From: Congeria kusceri
Lineage: Eukaryota > Mollusca > Bivalvia > Myida > Dreissenidae
DNA: 64,000 bases
Assembly: GCA_027627225.1 (NCBI GenBank)
Contig: CM051032.1
Span: forward strand, 68,173,320-68,237,319
Direction: 5' to 3'
The translations under genes were made by a program, and so were the position numbers. A model generated the notes under the pieces. That model had not been told where the DNA came from and did no database searches. It saw only the letters and a list, made by a program, of their open reading frames with translations. Positions within the stretch are counted from its first letter, which is position 1. Every line of letters begins with the position of its first letter. This document shows, piece after piece, positions 22,141 to 35,300 of the stretch.

Positions 22141-23907
22141 GGTATAATTAACAAAATCTATTTATCAAGAAAAGACAACAAGGATAGACCACAGTCCTAA
22201 AAGGTACAAACGATTAATGAATCTAATCTGACGTACACATCTACTTTTTATATTGAAATTATGTACGAAAATGGATTAATTAATGCAAGCTATACATGTA
22301 ATCATGTACATTTAAAATAAAAGCACACATACATTAGATAGTCATGTTACTGAAAAAAATTTATTGCATTTTCAAATGATTATAAAATAATAAACGAAAA
22401 AGAAAACTAAGTGCACTCATTTCAACTGCACTAAACGTTCAGACTCTCGTGTGAGTAGTTTAAGACATTTAATAAAGATGATTTGGTTGTATTGACATTA
22501 GACGTTTCCACAACTGTCAGTCATATGCAAAAAAATTATCAGAAATTGTATACAAACACTGCAATTGGATATTATGTGTTTAGCGGTTAACCTATTTTGC
22601 ACAAAAGAGCACCTGGTAAAGCTTGTGATGTGTGTTGGAAGTTCGACAAATGGAAATTAATCTGTTACCAATAGCTGGGATGCATTAATTATAATAATTG
22701 TGAAATGCATGGCAATTTAATATAAAATTCCCAATTCCGTATATTTCTCCTTGTTCTATTTTGGCTACAGTCATTAATATCTATTTCCATGACCTGTCAA
22801 CGAAATTGAAGCATGTATCCCGTGTGACGTGGATTTTTTAAAGGTTGTCTGTGTTTGAATAAGGGCAAGCTAGCATATTTACATAGAAATTGGATGATGT
22901 ATGCCTCCATCAGAAAATATAATTCCAGTGCCGATTAAGGGACTGATAACGGTGCAAATTGCTATAGAAAGTATGTAGTTTCTCTAAAGTATTCCATATT
23001 TGACAGAGAGAAAAGACTAGTAAGTGTGACCATTTTAAGTACATATATCATATTCAAAATTCGTTAGTGAATTATTCAAACAATGCACTCGGTTTAGTCC
23101 CTGTTGACCTAGAATATACCAAAAGTAAATTTGTTTTGTCCTATATACAAGGGGCACGATATACGTTGACAGAAAGACAACCAGAGACAACAACCAAGTC
23201 AAAGGAGCCTCTCAGTTTTATTGTTGGCAGTGTCTAACATGATAGCAAAACGGCTGAAACACAATAGAAAGAATATTTCACAATGATTTCAAATTAAAAC
23301 ATTTGAAATCCCATTAACGCGCTGTAGTTTAGTTACAAACAAGTACAAAGAAAAAATATGTTGCCCAATAATTGTGTACGAAACAACACGCTTACGAGTC
23401 GTAAAAACAATATCGACAAATATTTCTGCAAATCTGTATTATTGGCAAGAGGGCCAAAGTGGCCCTGGTCGCTCACCTGAGTATAATTAAGGTTTACTAA
23501 CAACTTTAACTTTGTATCACCGATGGGCATTGAAAGAAGCAAATATAGGAATTGTATAGTTAAAATACTTCATTAAAAGGATAATACGGGATTATACTCT
23601 AGCTTGATAAGTCTTACAGCTTGTGTTTTAATGAAGAAAATATGTGCTAAACATCTACATGCTAATCAATTGTCAACTGAGACGTGCATGCTAACATAAC
23701 GATAATTTGAGTATTTTAGCTTGATGCGAGCGACGTGAGCGAGAAAAAAAAACATTATAGGTTCTTGATCTACTGTCCATTGACCAATTTCAGACGCGTG
23801 AATGAACAAATTTCGCAAAAGTATAGGGAAAAAATCTTAAATATAGGAAAATATTGGAATTATAGGAGGTTTTTCAAATATAGGATTTCTTTCCAAAATA
23901 TAGGAAA
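22141..23907. other. Mostly featureless stretch with one solo element head
   Basis: No gene is seen. At 23,443-23,480 there is a solo head of the GAGGGCC/GCTCACCTGAG family (AAGAGGGCCAAAGTGGCCCT, then CGCTCACCTGAG) without the tandem core. From about 23,825 to 23,905 the phrase ATATAGGA recurs about five times at irregular spacing just upstream of the next full element. Confidence 0.55.
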
Positions 23908-25405
23908 CAAGAGGGCCCTGATGGCCCTAGGACGCTCACCTGAGACCTTGTTACCCAATTACAATTTGCATCTCCGAGGTGTGGCTTATTTTTATCCCAG
24001 GGGCATAATTTGAACAATCTTAACAAACCTCTGGGCGTTGCGGTTTCAAGTAAAGCTTTTTAAAGTCATTCTGCTATGAAACCCTTGGGGTGTGGCCAGA
24101 TTTGACCCCAGGGGCATAATTTGAACAATCTTTGGAGAGGACCACTATGCAATGTTACGTACTACATACAGGAAAGCTGTGTTCCTTGCCGTTTCAGAGC
24201 AGAGGATTTTTCAACTCATTTTGCTATTAAAGTCTATATAAACCATGTGACCCCCTGGGCGTGACCAGTTTTGACCCCAGTGGCATAATTTGAACAATAT
24301 TTGTAGAGGACCACCTATACATACCAAATATGAAACCTCTAGGCCTTGCGGTTTCAGAGGATTAGAATTTTAAAGTCATTTTGCTATATAAGTTTATATA
24401 AACCATGTGACCCCTGGTGTGTGGTCAGTTTTGACCTATGGGGCACAATTTGAACAATCTTTGTAGAGGACCACTATAGGATGCTACATACCAAATACGA
24501 AACCTCTGGGCCTTGCAGATTCAGGAGAAGATTTTTAAAGACATTTTGCTATTTATGTGTATATAAACAATGTGACCCCCAAGGCGTGGCCAGTTTTGAC
24601 CTCAGGGGCATAATTTGAACAATCTTTATAGAGGACCACTATAGGATGTTACATACCAGATAAGAAACCTCAGGGCCTTGCGGTTTCTGAGGAGAAGATT
24701 TTGAAAGTCATTTTGCTATCTAAGTGTATATAAATCATGTGACCCCCGGGGCGTAGCCAGTTTTGACCCTAGGGGCATAAATTGAATAATTTTTGTAGAG
24801 GACCACTATAGGATGTAACATACCAAATATTAAACCTCTGGGCCTTGTGATTTCAGAGGAGAAGATGTTTAAGGTCATTTTGCTATTTATTCTATATAAA
24901 CCATGTGACCCCCAGGCGTGGCCCGTTTTGACCCAAGGGGCATAATGTGAACAAACTTCGTAAAGGAGCACTAAAGGATGTTACAAACCAAATATGAAAC
25001 CTCTGGGCCTTACGGTCTCAGAGGAGATTATTTTTAAGTCATTTTGCAATATATTCTATATAAACCATGTGACCCCGGGGTGTGGCCAGTTTTGACCCCA
25101 GGGGCATTATTTTAACAATCTATGTAGAGGACCAATATAGGATGTTACATACCAATTATGAAACCTCTGGGCCTTGTGGTTTCAGAGAAGAAGATTTTTT
25201 AAGTTTACACTTTTAAAATATATTATTAGCTCTGGTGACCTACATATGCAGCGGACCGTAACGATTTGAACAACTTTGAAAGAGGGTCACCAAATCATCA
25301 TTCCTGTGAAGTTTGGTAAAAATCTGCCAAGTGGTTTAGGAGGAGATGTCGTTTGAATGAAAAGTTGACGACGGACGCACGCACGCACGGACGACGGGCG
25401 ATCAC
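23908..25405 (+). mobile_element. Tandem-core element, GAGGGCC head family, about 165 bp core, copy 1
   Basis: It starts AACAAGAGGGCCCTGATGGC, a small hairpin, then CGCTCACCTGAG. About seven core units of 165-170 bp follow. Each reads roughly GACCCC-AGGGGCATAATTTG, TGTAGAGGACCACTATA, ATGAAACCTCTGGGCCTT, TCAGAGGAGAAGATTTTTAA, CATTTTGCTAT and AACCATGTGACCCC. A different right-hand segment ends in a GACGGACGCACGCACG run. Open frames here are read-through of the core, not genes. Fits the pearl-like design; family placement is inference. Confidence 0.88.
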
Positions 25406-26574
25406 AAACATAGGAATATATGAATTGGTTGATAGTCTGTTATTGTCATTTTAATGCATTCATCAAGCAGTCATTTATACCAACAATTCACAATTCTGGT
25501 GGAATGAAATTCCATGAAATGAGTTGCCAATCTATTCTGCATCATTTTCAACATCGTCGAAACCCACGGTATATATTCCGTCACCACTACATTAATGAAT
25601 ATATACCGTGGGAGAATTGGCTGTCAAAAGTTTGTTTTCATGAATATTGATGAGCCACGTGCTGACAAATGCGATTAAAATGAAATTTTTATGTAATGTT
25701 GAATACTCCTCGCATGAAGTCTGGAAAACAATTATCAGTTGACTGGTTACTAAGTCATTGAGTACACACCGCTCAAAAACCGACCACGTGCTGGATAACG
25801 GTAAATATGATTCAAGAGGGCCATGATGACCCAAAGTGCTCACCTGAGAACTGGCACATATGAGTTTGAAGTATTTACATGTTGTTTCAGTTAAATGGCA
25901 CACTAGCGGTAAGTGACTTAATAAACAAACATTTGATAAAATGGAAGGAACTTGGTATTACATGAGTTCATTATTAATAGCTGGGGAATACTGTACATGT
26001 CTTGATTTCAACAGTGAAACAGTGACATGAAAATTGGTAATGTTTGGTTTGGAATATATACAGGTTGTTTCAGTTTAATAACAAAATTACAAACACACAT
26101 TTCTGTGTAACTACCTTCCCCCAAACCACCACCCCCCCCCAAAAAAAAAACCAAAAAAAAACCACAACACCCACAAACAGATGTGATGATTATGACGTCA
26201 ATATATTGGTGGCGTATATATATTACTAAACACTGTTCGTCAATAGTTGACTGTTGAACTGAAAACTGGCATTGTGGCAAAAGCAATTCATTCGCTGTCA
26301 TCATTACAAATACTATAAAACACTGCTAAATACAGAAAGTTATTTAAATTTATAACATATACGATTCAAACATAGAGTTGAGCTCGGAAGACATTCAAAT
26401 TTGCATTCAGTGACAGATTATGAACTTTTTGTTTTACTGAAAATAATATTCTGACTACTTAATAATTGTTATCGACTGTGAATACCATCTTTCCATTGTT
26501 TAAAACATAGAGAAATCTATAGTACCTCTTTAATTGGTACCATTGCGGTAATTATGTTTATGATTTCAAGCGTT
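25406..26574. other. Intervening DNA with a palindrome, a solo head and a low-complexity tract
   Basis: 25,564-25,613 contains inverted arms CCCACGGTATATATTC and GAATATATACCGTGGG around a short loop. 25,812-25,850 is another solo head (AAGAGGGCCATGATGACCC, then GCTCACCTGAG). 26,115-26,175 is a C/A low-complexity tract with a run of nine C and A-rich runs that creates spurious proline/lysine frames. No coding feature is supported. Confidence 0.6.
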
Positions 26575-27182
26575 ATTGGGATCAACAAGTCAGCGGTATC
26601 TGACACGAAGATTATTAAAGTCTTCTATATAGCTATAGGGGAAAACCTTGGTGGCCATGTTTTTTAACGAATCAAATTGATTTTGGTTGAGGGACACCCA
26701 AGAAACATTTCTATGGAAACACTTGTGAATTCCGATTAGCAGTTTCTGACAAAAAGATTTTGAAAGTTGTCTATATAGCTAATAAGCTATGTAAGGAAAA
26801 CCGCCCAACCCCCTGGCGGCCGTTTTATTTAACAAATCAAAATAATGTTAACTTTGGTAGAAGGTCATCCAATGAACATTTCTGTGAAATTATTTGAAAT
26901 CCGGTCAGCGGTTTCTGAGAAGAAGAGTTTTAAAGAAAACTGACCCACCCCCTGGCAGCCATGTTGAAATCCGGCCATTTATTTTAACGAATCAAAATGA
27001 CTTAAACAACTTCTGCAGAGGGTCACCCAAAGAACATTTCTTTGAAAACATTTTTGCAATTAATCCAGTCAGCAGTTCTAGAGGAGAAGTCGTTTGAAGT
27101 ATTTTTTGACGACGAACGCCGAACGCCAAACGGTGACTGACAACAAAAGCTCACTCTTGAGCATATTGTGCCTAGGTGAGCT
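26575..27182 (+). mobile_element. Tandem-core element, 'CCCTGGCGGCC' core, truncated
   Basis: Two to three units contain TCTATATAGCTA, CCTGG-GGCCATGTT, TAACGAATCAAA, GGTCACCCAA-GAACATTTC and a CGGTCAGC-GTTTCTGA phrase. It ends GACGACGAACGCCGAACGCC, AAAGCTCAC and CTAGGTGAGCTAA. The right end is inverted relative to the GCTCACCT head of sister families. No head is found, so the left side is truncated. The next element begins within a few bases. Confidence 0.7.
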
Positions 27183-27183
27183 A

Positions 27184-28142
27184 ACAAGAGCTGTCTCAGG
27201 ACGGCGCGTTCGACTATTCAACGGCTTTGTCAGAGTTATTGGCCTTTAGCACTACAAACAATAAAAATATTGAGTGGAAACCGTTTTTTTATTTTAGTAA
27301 CAGTGACCTTGACCTTGACACTGCCTACCCCATATGCAATCCCAAGCGAAATATCGATATAAGGTATCTATATATTAAGTTTTTTAAAATATTTCGATTC
27401 ATTCTCAAGTTATTGAGCGGAAACCGTTTTTCTATTCTAACCGTTTTATTATTTTTAGTAACAGTGACCTTGACCCCACCCACCCGATATGCAATCCCAA
27501 GCTATGTCTCGATATAAGGTATTTATGTATTCACTTTAATTAAAATATCTCAATGCGTTTTTATGTAATTGAGCGGAAACCGTGTTTCTATTTTTAGTAA
27601 CATTGACCTTGACCTTGACCCCACCCATCTTATATGCAATCCAAAGCGAGGTCTCGATATAAGGTATCTATGTATTCAGTTTCATTAAAATAGCTCAAAA
27701 TCTGTTCTCGAGTTATAGAGCTACGCAGTTGTTGCACGCAAACTTGAACCTCAATTTCTAATTACAAAAAAGGGCATAATTCTGCTAAAATGCTGGTCAT
27801 AGTTATGGGTCTTGGCCAGTGACCATATATAATAACCCTGAAGGCATGTGTGAAGTTTCAATTGAATATCTGTAGTAGATATAGAGATATGGAGTTGTTG
27901 CACGCAAACGTTAACCTAATTTTCTGATTACAAAAAGGGGCATAATTCTGCTAAATTGCAAGTCAGAGTTATGGACCTAGGTCAGCGACCTCACATAATA
28001 ACCCCGAACGCATGTGTGAAGTTTCAATTGAATATCTGTAGTAATTACAGAGATATGTACTTGTTGCACGCAAACCTTAACTTGAATTTTAACGAACGGG
28101 TGAGTAGTATAGCTCCAATTATTATGTGAATAGTCGAGCAAA
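27184..28142 (+). mobile_element. Tandem-core element, GCGCTCGACTATTC family, copy 1
   Basis: The head reads ACAAGAGCTGTCTCAGGAC then GCGCGTTCGACTATTCA. The tail reads GTGAATAGTCGAGC, giving inverted ends. The interior has two different cores: three units of about 145 bp (GTAACAGTGACCTTGACC, TATGCAATCCCAAGC, CGATATAAGGTAT, GAGCGGAAACCG) and then two units of about 163 bp (GGGCATAATTCTGCTAAA, GTGTGAAGTTTCAATTGAAT, GTTGTTGCACGCAAAC). Sister copies at 37,394 and 45,045 keep the ends but carry another core. Confidence 0.85.
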
Positions 28143-28208
28143 AAATCAACCTTTCAAAAGTATTAAATTTGATATAACAATAAAACTAAAAAAGTAGGTC
28201 TCAAAACT

Positions 28209-29036
28209 ATGGAAGCGTCCTAGTGCCATAGTCTGTATTATTTTTGTATTCCATTATCTCATAATTATGAGATATTAAGTCTTAATCATGAGTTATTATG
28301 TCCTAATTATGAGATAATAAGTCCCAATTATATGACAGTAAGTCCTAATTAGGAGATAGTAAGTCCTAATAAGGAGATACTAAATCCTAATTCGGAGATA
28401 GAAAGTCCTAATTAGGAGATACTAAGTCCTTATTAGGAATTAGTATCTCCTAATTAGGACTTACCTTCTCCTAATTAGGACTAACTATCTCCTAATTAGG
28501 TGATACTATCTCCTAATTAGGACTTATTATCTGCTAATTATGCGATACTATAACCTAATTAGGACTTAGTATCTCCAAATTAGGACTTACTTTCTCCTAA
28601 TTAGGACTAACTATCTCCTAATTAGGAGATACTATATCCTAAATAGGAATTTGTATCTCCTAATTAGGAGTTAGCATGTCCTAATTAGGACTTACTATCT
28701 CCTAATTACGAGATACTATTCCCTCATTAGGATTGAATATCTCCTAATTAGGAGATACTATCTCCTTATTAGGACCATGTATCTCCTAATTAGGACTTAG
28801 TATCTCCTAATTAGGACTTAGTATCACCTAATTATGCAATGATATCTCCTTATTAGGACTTAGTATCTCCTAATCATGACTAAGTATCTCCTAATTAAGA
28901 CTTAGTATCTCCTAATTATGACTTAGTTTCTCCTAATTATGACTGACTATCTCCTAATTAGGACTGACTATCTCCTAATTATGAGATAATGGAATGCACA
29001 CAAAAAATATAGACTGTGGCACTAGGACGCTTCCAT
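28209..29036. mobile_element. 828 bp element built of TAATTA-centred palindromes at about 21 bp spacing
   Basis: Ends are inverted: ATGGAAGCGTCCTAGTGCCA at 28,209 and its reverse complement ending at 29,036. Similarity continues inward for about 65 bp to the phrase CCATTATCTCATAATTA. Flanks TCAAAACT (28,201-28,208) and CCAAAACT (29,037-29,044) form an 8 bp target-site duplication with one mismatch. The interior is a chain of units like TATCTCCTAATTAGGACTTAG every 20-22 bp. The orientation of the flanking letters flips at about 28,440. I count about two dozen exact TAATTA. No ORF. Superfamily unknown; 8 bp duplications occur with hAT and P elements. Confidence 0.88.
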
Positions 29037-29044
29037 CCAAAACT

Positions 29045-30167
29045 CACATTATAGGGCCAGTATGACAAGAAATTAGTTTTTAGTCATCGAACACGCCGCC
29101 AAGGACGAGAAAACAAATTAAAGGAAAGTGAACCGACAAAAATGGCCCTGTGTATGATCTTTAAGTAACAGAAAGAAAATAGTGACTTGTAACCTAATTG
29201 CAATATACGACAGCACAATAATTGTTTTAGTACGAACGATATTAGTTCCATATACGATTGTTTTTGTTTAATGAATTTACGTAATAGTTGATACATGTAT
29301 ATAGCTTAATGTGTTAATCGTATTGTATAGGGACACCCAATACTGTGGTAACGAACTATATATATAAAGTTACATGCATATATTTCCATATAAATCATGT
29401 TTGTTCGCTCGTTTTCGTCGCCTAAGGTTGACCTGAATCAATTTAAGATGTTTGGGCTTCCCATTGTAAGATCGCACTGTCATATGCAGCATGCAAATCA
29501 CTGTAAGTGTAAATGATGGCTTCTGGCTCTTAATAAATAATGGTAAATCAGTTCTTAATATAGGAATAATGAAACTCGAAAGACATCATCAGAAGAGAAA
29601 CCCATATTACCATCCGCTGGTCCTTTATTTGAAGCAAGTGACCAATACATACAACACGACAATACATACAACACAACACAAAACGAAGTAAATGAAGTAA
29701 ATACAATTATCAGCTAAATCCTTTCTTGTTAACAAGAGTTCAATACCTAGCATCAACTGTGATCGTGCATCTCAGGTGTCCATGTGCCTTAGACGACTTA
29801 CTTGTTAAACTGTTATAACGCTTTTGGAGATGGTTTTAAAGCTGTTACTATTCAAATTAAATCGATACAGATATAGTTCAAGCTGTTTACCCTACAAGAA
29901 TAGATAAATTATTTACAGTTAAAAGAAATTCTTTATCAATTCTTTATCAAAAACTAGCAGGCGGGTGTTACTGAGTATAGACAAATTATACCCCTTTGAT
30001 TGGTAAGACTGTATCAGTTTATAAATAACGTTTTTAGCCTCCAATTTTGCATATTTACACTTACGTAACCGTTATAAAACATCACTATAAAATGATGGGT
30101 GAGAAATTCCATTAACTAATAAAGCTTTTAAAGAAACATTATATCTAGAAACCAAACAAGAGGTCCA
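29045..30167. other. Non-coding interval with one dispersed repeat block
   Basis: 29,540-29,690 (ATATAGGAATAATGAAACTC, CAGAAGAGAAACCCATATTA, CATCCGCTGGTCCTTTATTT) matches 43,890-44,045 in order and orientation, so it is a dispersed repeat. The rest shows nothing. The small open frame at 29,491-29,691 is within the repeat and not conserved in frame in the second copy beyond short stretches. Confidence 0.6.
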
Positions 30168-32010
30168 AGATGGCCCTAGGTCGCTCACCTGAGTTTAAGG
30201 CATCATAAAGGCTTATAACAGTTAAGATGGCCAAATGACCCAAAAACACTTACCTGAGTACAAACTTTATATACTATAAAGATCTAGGCCTCGCAGTTTC
30301 ACGAGAAGATTTTTAAAGTCTATATATAACCATGTAAACCACTTTCTACACTTGGGGAATAGTTCAACAATCTTTGAAGAGGACCTTGCGGTTTTAGACA
30401 AAATATTGTTAAAGCCGACTTTCCATAAAAGTCTATAAAAACTATGTGACCCCAGGGCATGGCTTCTTTTTACCCCAGGGGCATAATTTATAATTTGTAG
30501 AGGACCACTATACAATATTTCAAGTAAAAGATTAAACCTCTGTGTCTTGTGGTTCCAGAGGAGAAGATTTTTAAAGCAACTTTGCCATATAAGTCAATTG
30601 AAACAATATGACCTCCAGGGCGTGGCCAATTTTAACAATTTTTGTAGAGGACCACTATACAATGTTACATACCAAATAAAAACACCACTGGGCCTTGCGA
30701 TTTAAGAGAAGATTTTTAAAGTCATTTTGCTATTTAAGTCTATATAAACAATGTGGCGCCCTGGGCATGGCCAGTTTTAATCCCTGGGGCATGATTTGAA
30801 CAATATTTGTAGACGACCACTATACAATGTAACATACCAAATAATAAACCACTGCGCCTTTTGGTTTCAGAGTAGAAGTCATTTTGCTATTTATGTTTAT
30901 ACAAACAATGTGACCCCCAGAGCATGGCCAGTTTTGATCAAGGGGCATCATTTGAACAATCTCTGTCGAGAACCACTATACAATGTTACATACTAAATAT
31001 GAAACCTATGGGCCTTACGGTTACAGAAAAGAAGATTGATATTTATAGTCATTTTGCTATTTAAGTCTATATAAACAATGTGACCCCTATGGCTTGGCCA
31101 GATTTGACCCCAGGGGCATCATTTGAAAAATCTTTGTAGAGGACCGCTATACAATGTTACATACGAAATATGAAAATACTTGGCCTTGCGGTTTCAGAGA
31201 AGAAGATTTTTTAAGTTATATAAACCATGCGACCCCCTAGCGTGGCCAGTTTTTACCCCAGGGGCATAATTTGAACACTCTTTTGTAGAGGACCACAACA
31301 CAATTTTTCATACCAAATATAAAACCTCTTGGCCTCATGGTTTCAGAGGAAACGATTGTTAAAGTCATTTTGATATTTAAGTTTAAATAAACAATGTGAC
31401 CCCGGGCTGCGGCCAGTTTTGACACCAGGGGCATCATTTGAACAATCTTTGTAGAAGATCACTAAACAATGTTACATATCAAGTATGAAAATAATGGGTC
31501 TTGTGGTTTCAGAGGAGATTTCTAACGTCCTTTTGCTATTTAAGTCTATAGAAACACTCTGACTCACGGGGCATGGCCAGTTTTGAACCCAGGGGCATCA
31601 TTTGAACAATCTTTGCAGAGAACCACTATACAATGTTACATATTTGAAACCTCTGGGCCGTGAAGTTTCAGAGAAGATGTTTAAAGTCATTTTGCTCTTT
31701 AAGTCAATATAAACAATGTGACCCCCGGGGCGTAGCCAGATTTGACCCCAAGGGCATCATTTGAACAATCTTTGTAGAGGACTACTATACAATGTTGCAA
31801 ACTAAATATGAAACCCCTGGGCCTTGCGCTTTCAAGGGAGAAGCTTTTTAAGGCCCACTTGCCATATAAGTCTATATAAACAATGTGACCCCCGGGGCGT
31901 GGCCAGTTTTGACCCCAGGGACATCATTTGAACAATCTTTGTAGAGGACCACTATTCAATGTTACAAACCAAATATGAAACCACTGGGCCTTGCTATTTC
32001 TGAGGAGATT
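30168..32010 (+). mobile_element. Tandem-core element, GAGGGCC head family, copy 2, about ten units
   Basis: Head AACAAGAGGTCCAAGATGGC, CTAGGTCGCTCACCTGAG. Units of about 160 bp follow with GACCCCAGGGGCATCATTTG, GTAGAGGACCACTATACAAT, TTACATACCAAATATGAAAC and GTCTATATAAACAATGTGAC. It breaks off at about 32,010 without the usual GACGGACG tail and is followed within about 40 bp by a different element. The core is clearly the same family as 23,908-25,405 but shows its own variants (CATCATTTG, ACAATGTGACC), so the array homogenised after the copies separated. Confidence 0.88.
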
Positions 32011-32049
32011 TTTAAATTTATTTTGCTCATTTATCTTTTTGAGTAGTTC

Positions 32050-32328
32050 GTAAAACAACAATATTCTGTGTTTGAATAACACACATGCCCCCGGTTGGTG
32101 CTGGATAGCCCATTTCTTAATCCAAGTTTGCTCAAGGTCAAGGTAAAAGTGAGGTTGGGTGATATGGGTGGATTGGGGATGGTCGTTAGCAACAACTGTG
32201 TAAGTATCCAAGTGTTGTAGTAAGCGGCGTTGGTGCTAGCCGAAACGGTAAAATCTACTTAACCTGATCACGGACGGACGGAAGGACAATCACTATATGC
32301 CTCCCGCATCAAGATTCCTTGTGCATAA
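32050..32328 (+). mobile_element. Tandem-core element, 'ATGCCCCCGG' family, copy 3 (single unit)
   Basis: ATTCTGTGTTTGAATAACAC, ACATGCCCCCGGTTGGTG, one core with GTGAGGTTGGGTGATATG and TAAGTATCCAAGTGTTG, then CACGGACGGACGGAAGGACA and TATATGCCTCCCGCATCAAG. This is the minimal form of the element: head, one core, tail. It helps to define the unit boundaries in the other copies. Confidence 0.85.
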
Positions 32329-35300
32329 AAATCCTTGTTTTAATAATTTCTTGGTTAGAGAAAGGTTACGGTTGTTGAAATCATTTACTCAGGAACAGGC
32401 TCTTGCATAACGAACTAAATGGGAAATATAACTGAAGTGTCTATGTTGGGTGTCACAGGGCACAGTAATTAATGTATTCACAGGTCATTATTTCTTACAT
32501 TTTCATTACAAAAATAAAATTCACCCTGCTTATGTATCCATTTTGTCTTTTGGATGTCGTCCATAACACTAACTTTTGAAATAATATTTTCGTATAAGTA
32601 ACTATTTATGTTTCTTTTTTTTTCTTTAATTAGATCAATATTCTTAAAACTATGTTTAGCGATATAGCGCATAATGAACCAGGAAATTTTATGTCGTACC
32701 TGTTAATTAAAGTTACATGCATAGATGATTTGCACTGATTTGATAATGAAAATGTTGTGTCTCTTACCTGAGGCACTCACACATGAAGACAGCATAGACG
32801 GATTTCAAAGAAAAAAGAAACTGTAGACATTGTCCGTATTAGTGATCCGACAACTATATGTGTACCTTTGTTATGTAAAATAGTCAGGTTGTATATTACA
32901 TTGTTCCAGGGAATCGTTAAAGTACTCATTATCTTTCAAGAACTGAACAACATGCAGATATCATTAAAAGAAGCAGATTTAATATCTCTAACTGAAGTGA
33001 GAACTCAAGTTGTGTGTTTTTTGTTGTTTTTTGGTCGAATTTTCTTAATTTCAATCAATACATACACAGAACATGCAATTCAAACATTACACAGTACAAA
33101 TACAAATAATAGCAATTAAGCGACCAAATGTTGCGTGTTTTCGTCAAAGATAATTGGTCAATTTTAACAGTTTATATATTAAATATTCTTAAGTGAATAT
33201 ACTTACGCCTGATTGATTGTTATCTGTGTAAAATCATTAAAAATCAAATAAGAAAAAAAACACTTCATTTCAACACAAACGTCCTTTAATAACCTCACAT
33301 TATCAAATAAAATGTAACAGCATGTTTCAATTGACCCAGCTGAATGAACCAAACAAAACAAGATGGAGCCATTGAGTGTGCTTGTCATTAATTCTGACAA
33401 ATCCTAAATTGTAACTACAGTTTAGGTGACGAATCCGAACAAAAAGCTGGTTAAATCTCGTTATTTCGAATTATCGTATTTTTACTCAAACTAATCTTAA
33501 CATGTGGCCTATTTCGCTTCTAAACTGTCAGGATAACAGAGTTCATTGCTCTATAGGGTGATGCTAAAGTGTGTTTTCTTCGAGGTATTTTCGTCATCGC
33601 CAGTAACCATGTTATACAACAAGAATACCTCTACTATAACACGTAAATATTTTGCCACTATAATTAAGAATCTCATTAGTATTGCAAATGGACGACGACG
33701 AAATAATTCACACAAAGAAGCATGATTTACCCGTTTACATATAAATATTAGGCGAGACAAACGAAAAAAAAATTATTTTAGGCATACAACACTAATCCAT
33801 AGTACAATCATCAAACTGTGTCATCATTTGAAAGGTCAATAACACTTCTAAAAAATCTTTGTAAGGGAATAAGAAAACAGGATTTTCCGCTCAACATCTG
33901 TTGCCAATTAGCGTACATTCCCATGTCAACATGACACGATAATCACAGACAATGCCCCTAAGCATTGTATGACCGCTGGAGTATTGTCTTATGAACTTTA
34001 TATCTGCTTCGTAGTAGCTTATTCACTGAGCTCAGCAGTGACTGGTAAGATATAATACGAACGTCTCTGATAAAACTTCATCAAAATAGTATTACCCGTC
34101 TTTTGCACAGTAGTAAGTAAGTTAAACCTTTGCCTTTGTTTCCAAGTTTTGACCATGTTGAGCTTAATATAAAACTTGTTGTAAATCGCATAATGTAAGG
34201 TTAAGAAATAAATCGTTTTCCGATTTTGAAATTTATTTCACTTGCTTTTAGTTTGTGTTGGTTGGTTTTAAAATTTAACTCATTAGTGTGTATTCTGTGT
34301 CGAATGGTTTTGAAGTGTTTACTTTGTGTATGTTGAAAGGTTGAACAGATTAAGGTGTTTTGTTTACTCTAATTATAGGACATGATCTTTCTTTTGTATT
34401 ATGCGAGGAGATCTTACGAATGTCAAAGGGATTATGATGGATTTGACAGTCAAATATTGAATATAGATCTACATGTAACACATTATACTGGCTTGTGCTT
34501 TAACGGAACGTGAGTTTAGTACTATTTATACGTAATCCATGCAATTGTACCTTATAGAACAAATTTTTTTGTTATAACACATTTAACCCCAAGATCACAG
34601 TATACCAGACTTAAAGCAGTACACCATTGCTAATTGTTCTGTTTATGTTATGTACAAATGCGTTGTTTTCAAGATAATATCGTCATCAACAAAACAGTCG
34701 TAGTTACATTTGAACTCATTAAGGTTTACGCTAATCGTGATCACTGGCATGCGAAAATCCGTTCTGGAAATGTATAGGTAATACTTCAATTTTCTTGCGA
34801 AGAAATGTTTTAATGAAAACAGGAAACGATGAGTCTACCCTAAACACCAGTTAACGATTTGCGTATATCGTCATGTATAGAAACACAAGACATCTGAAGA
34901 ATTTACTCGTATATACGATTGTGTATTGTATAATATGTCATTGTTGTTGTTTTGTTGTTGTTGTTTATGCCACTTGTTTATTACTTGTGAAATATTCCAA
35001 GAAGTTCATTAGATCATGCCAAGTAGGATGAAAGTACGTTGTTTGTCGTTCAGGTTATGTTTTACTTTAAAGGTTTAGACGAATTCAAGCTAAAGCACAT
35101 AACTGATCTTGACAATATAGAGCAATGTGCAAAAAAAAACTTTGAAAGCAGAAACAAAATGTCGGTGTTTGAACAAATAAATGTCCTGAAGAACGCACAT
35201 TTGACCCAAACTAGTTTTTGATTAAAGGCTTCATCAGTCAGATATTGCCACTTATTGTATGACATCGTACGAAAGTAAGATGGCTTGTATCATAGAATTT

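Noticed and set aside
26008..26304. 98-codon minus-strand and 61-codon plus-strand ORFs
   Set aside because: Both cross a C/A low-complexity tract. No domain and no second copy.
28255..28985. CRISPR-like array of regularly spaced repeats
   Set aside because: Units are contiguous palindromes without unique spacers of constant length, and the DNA is eukaryotic.
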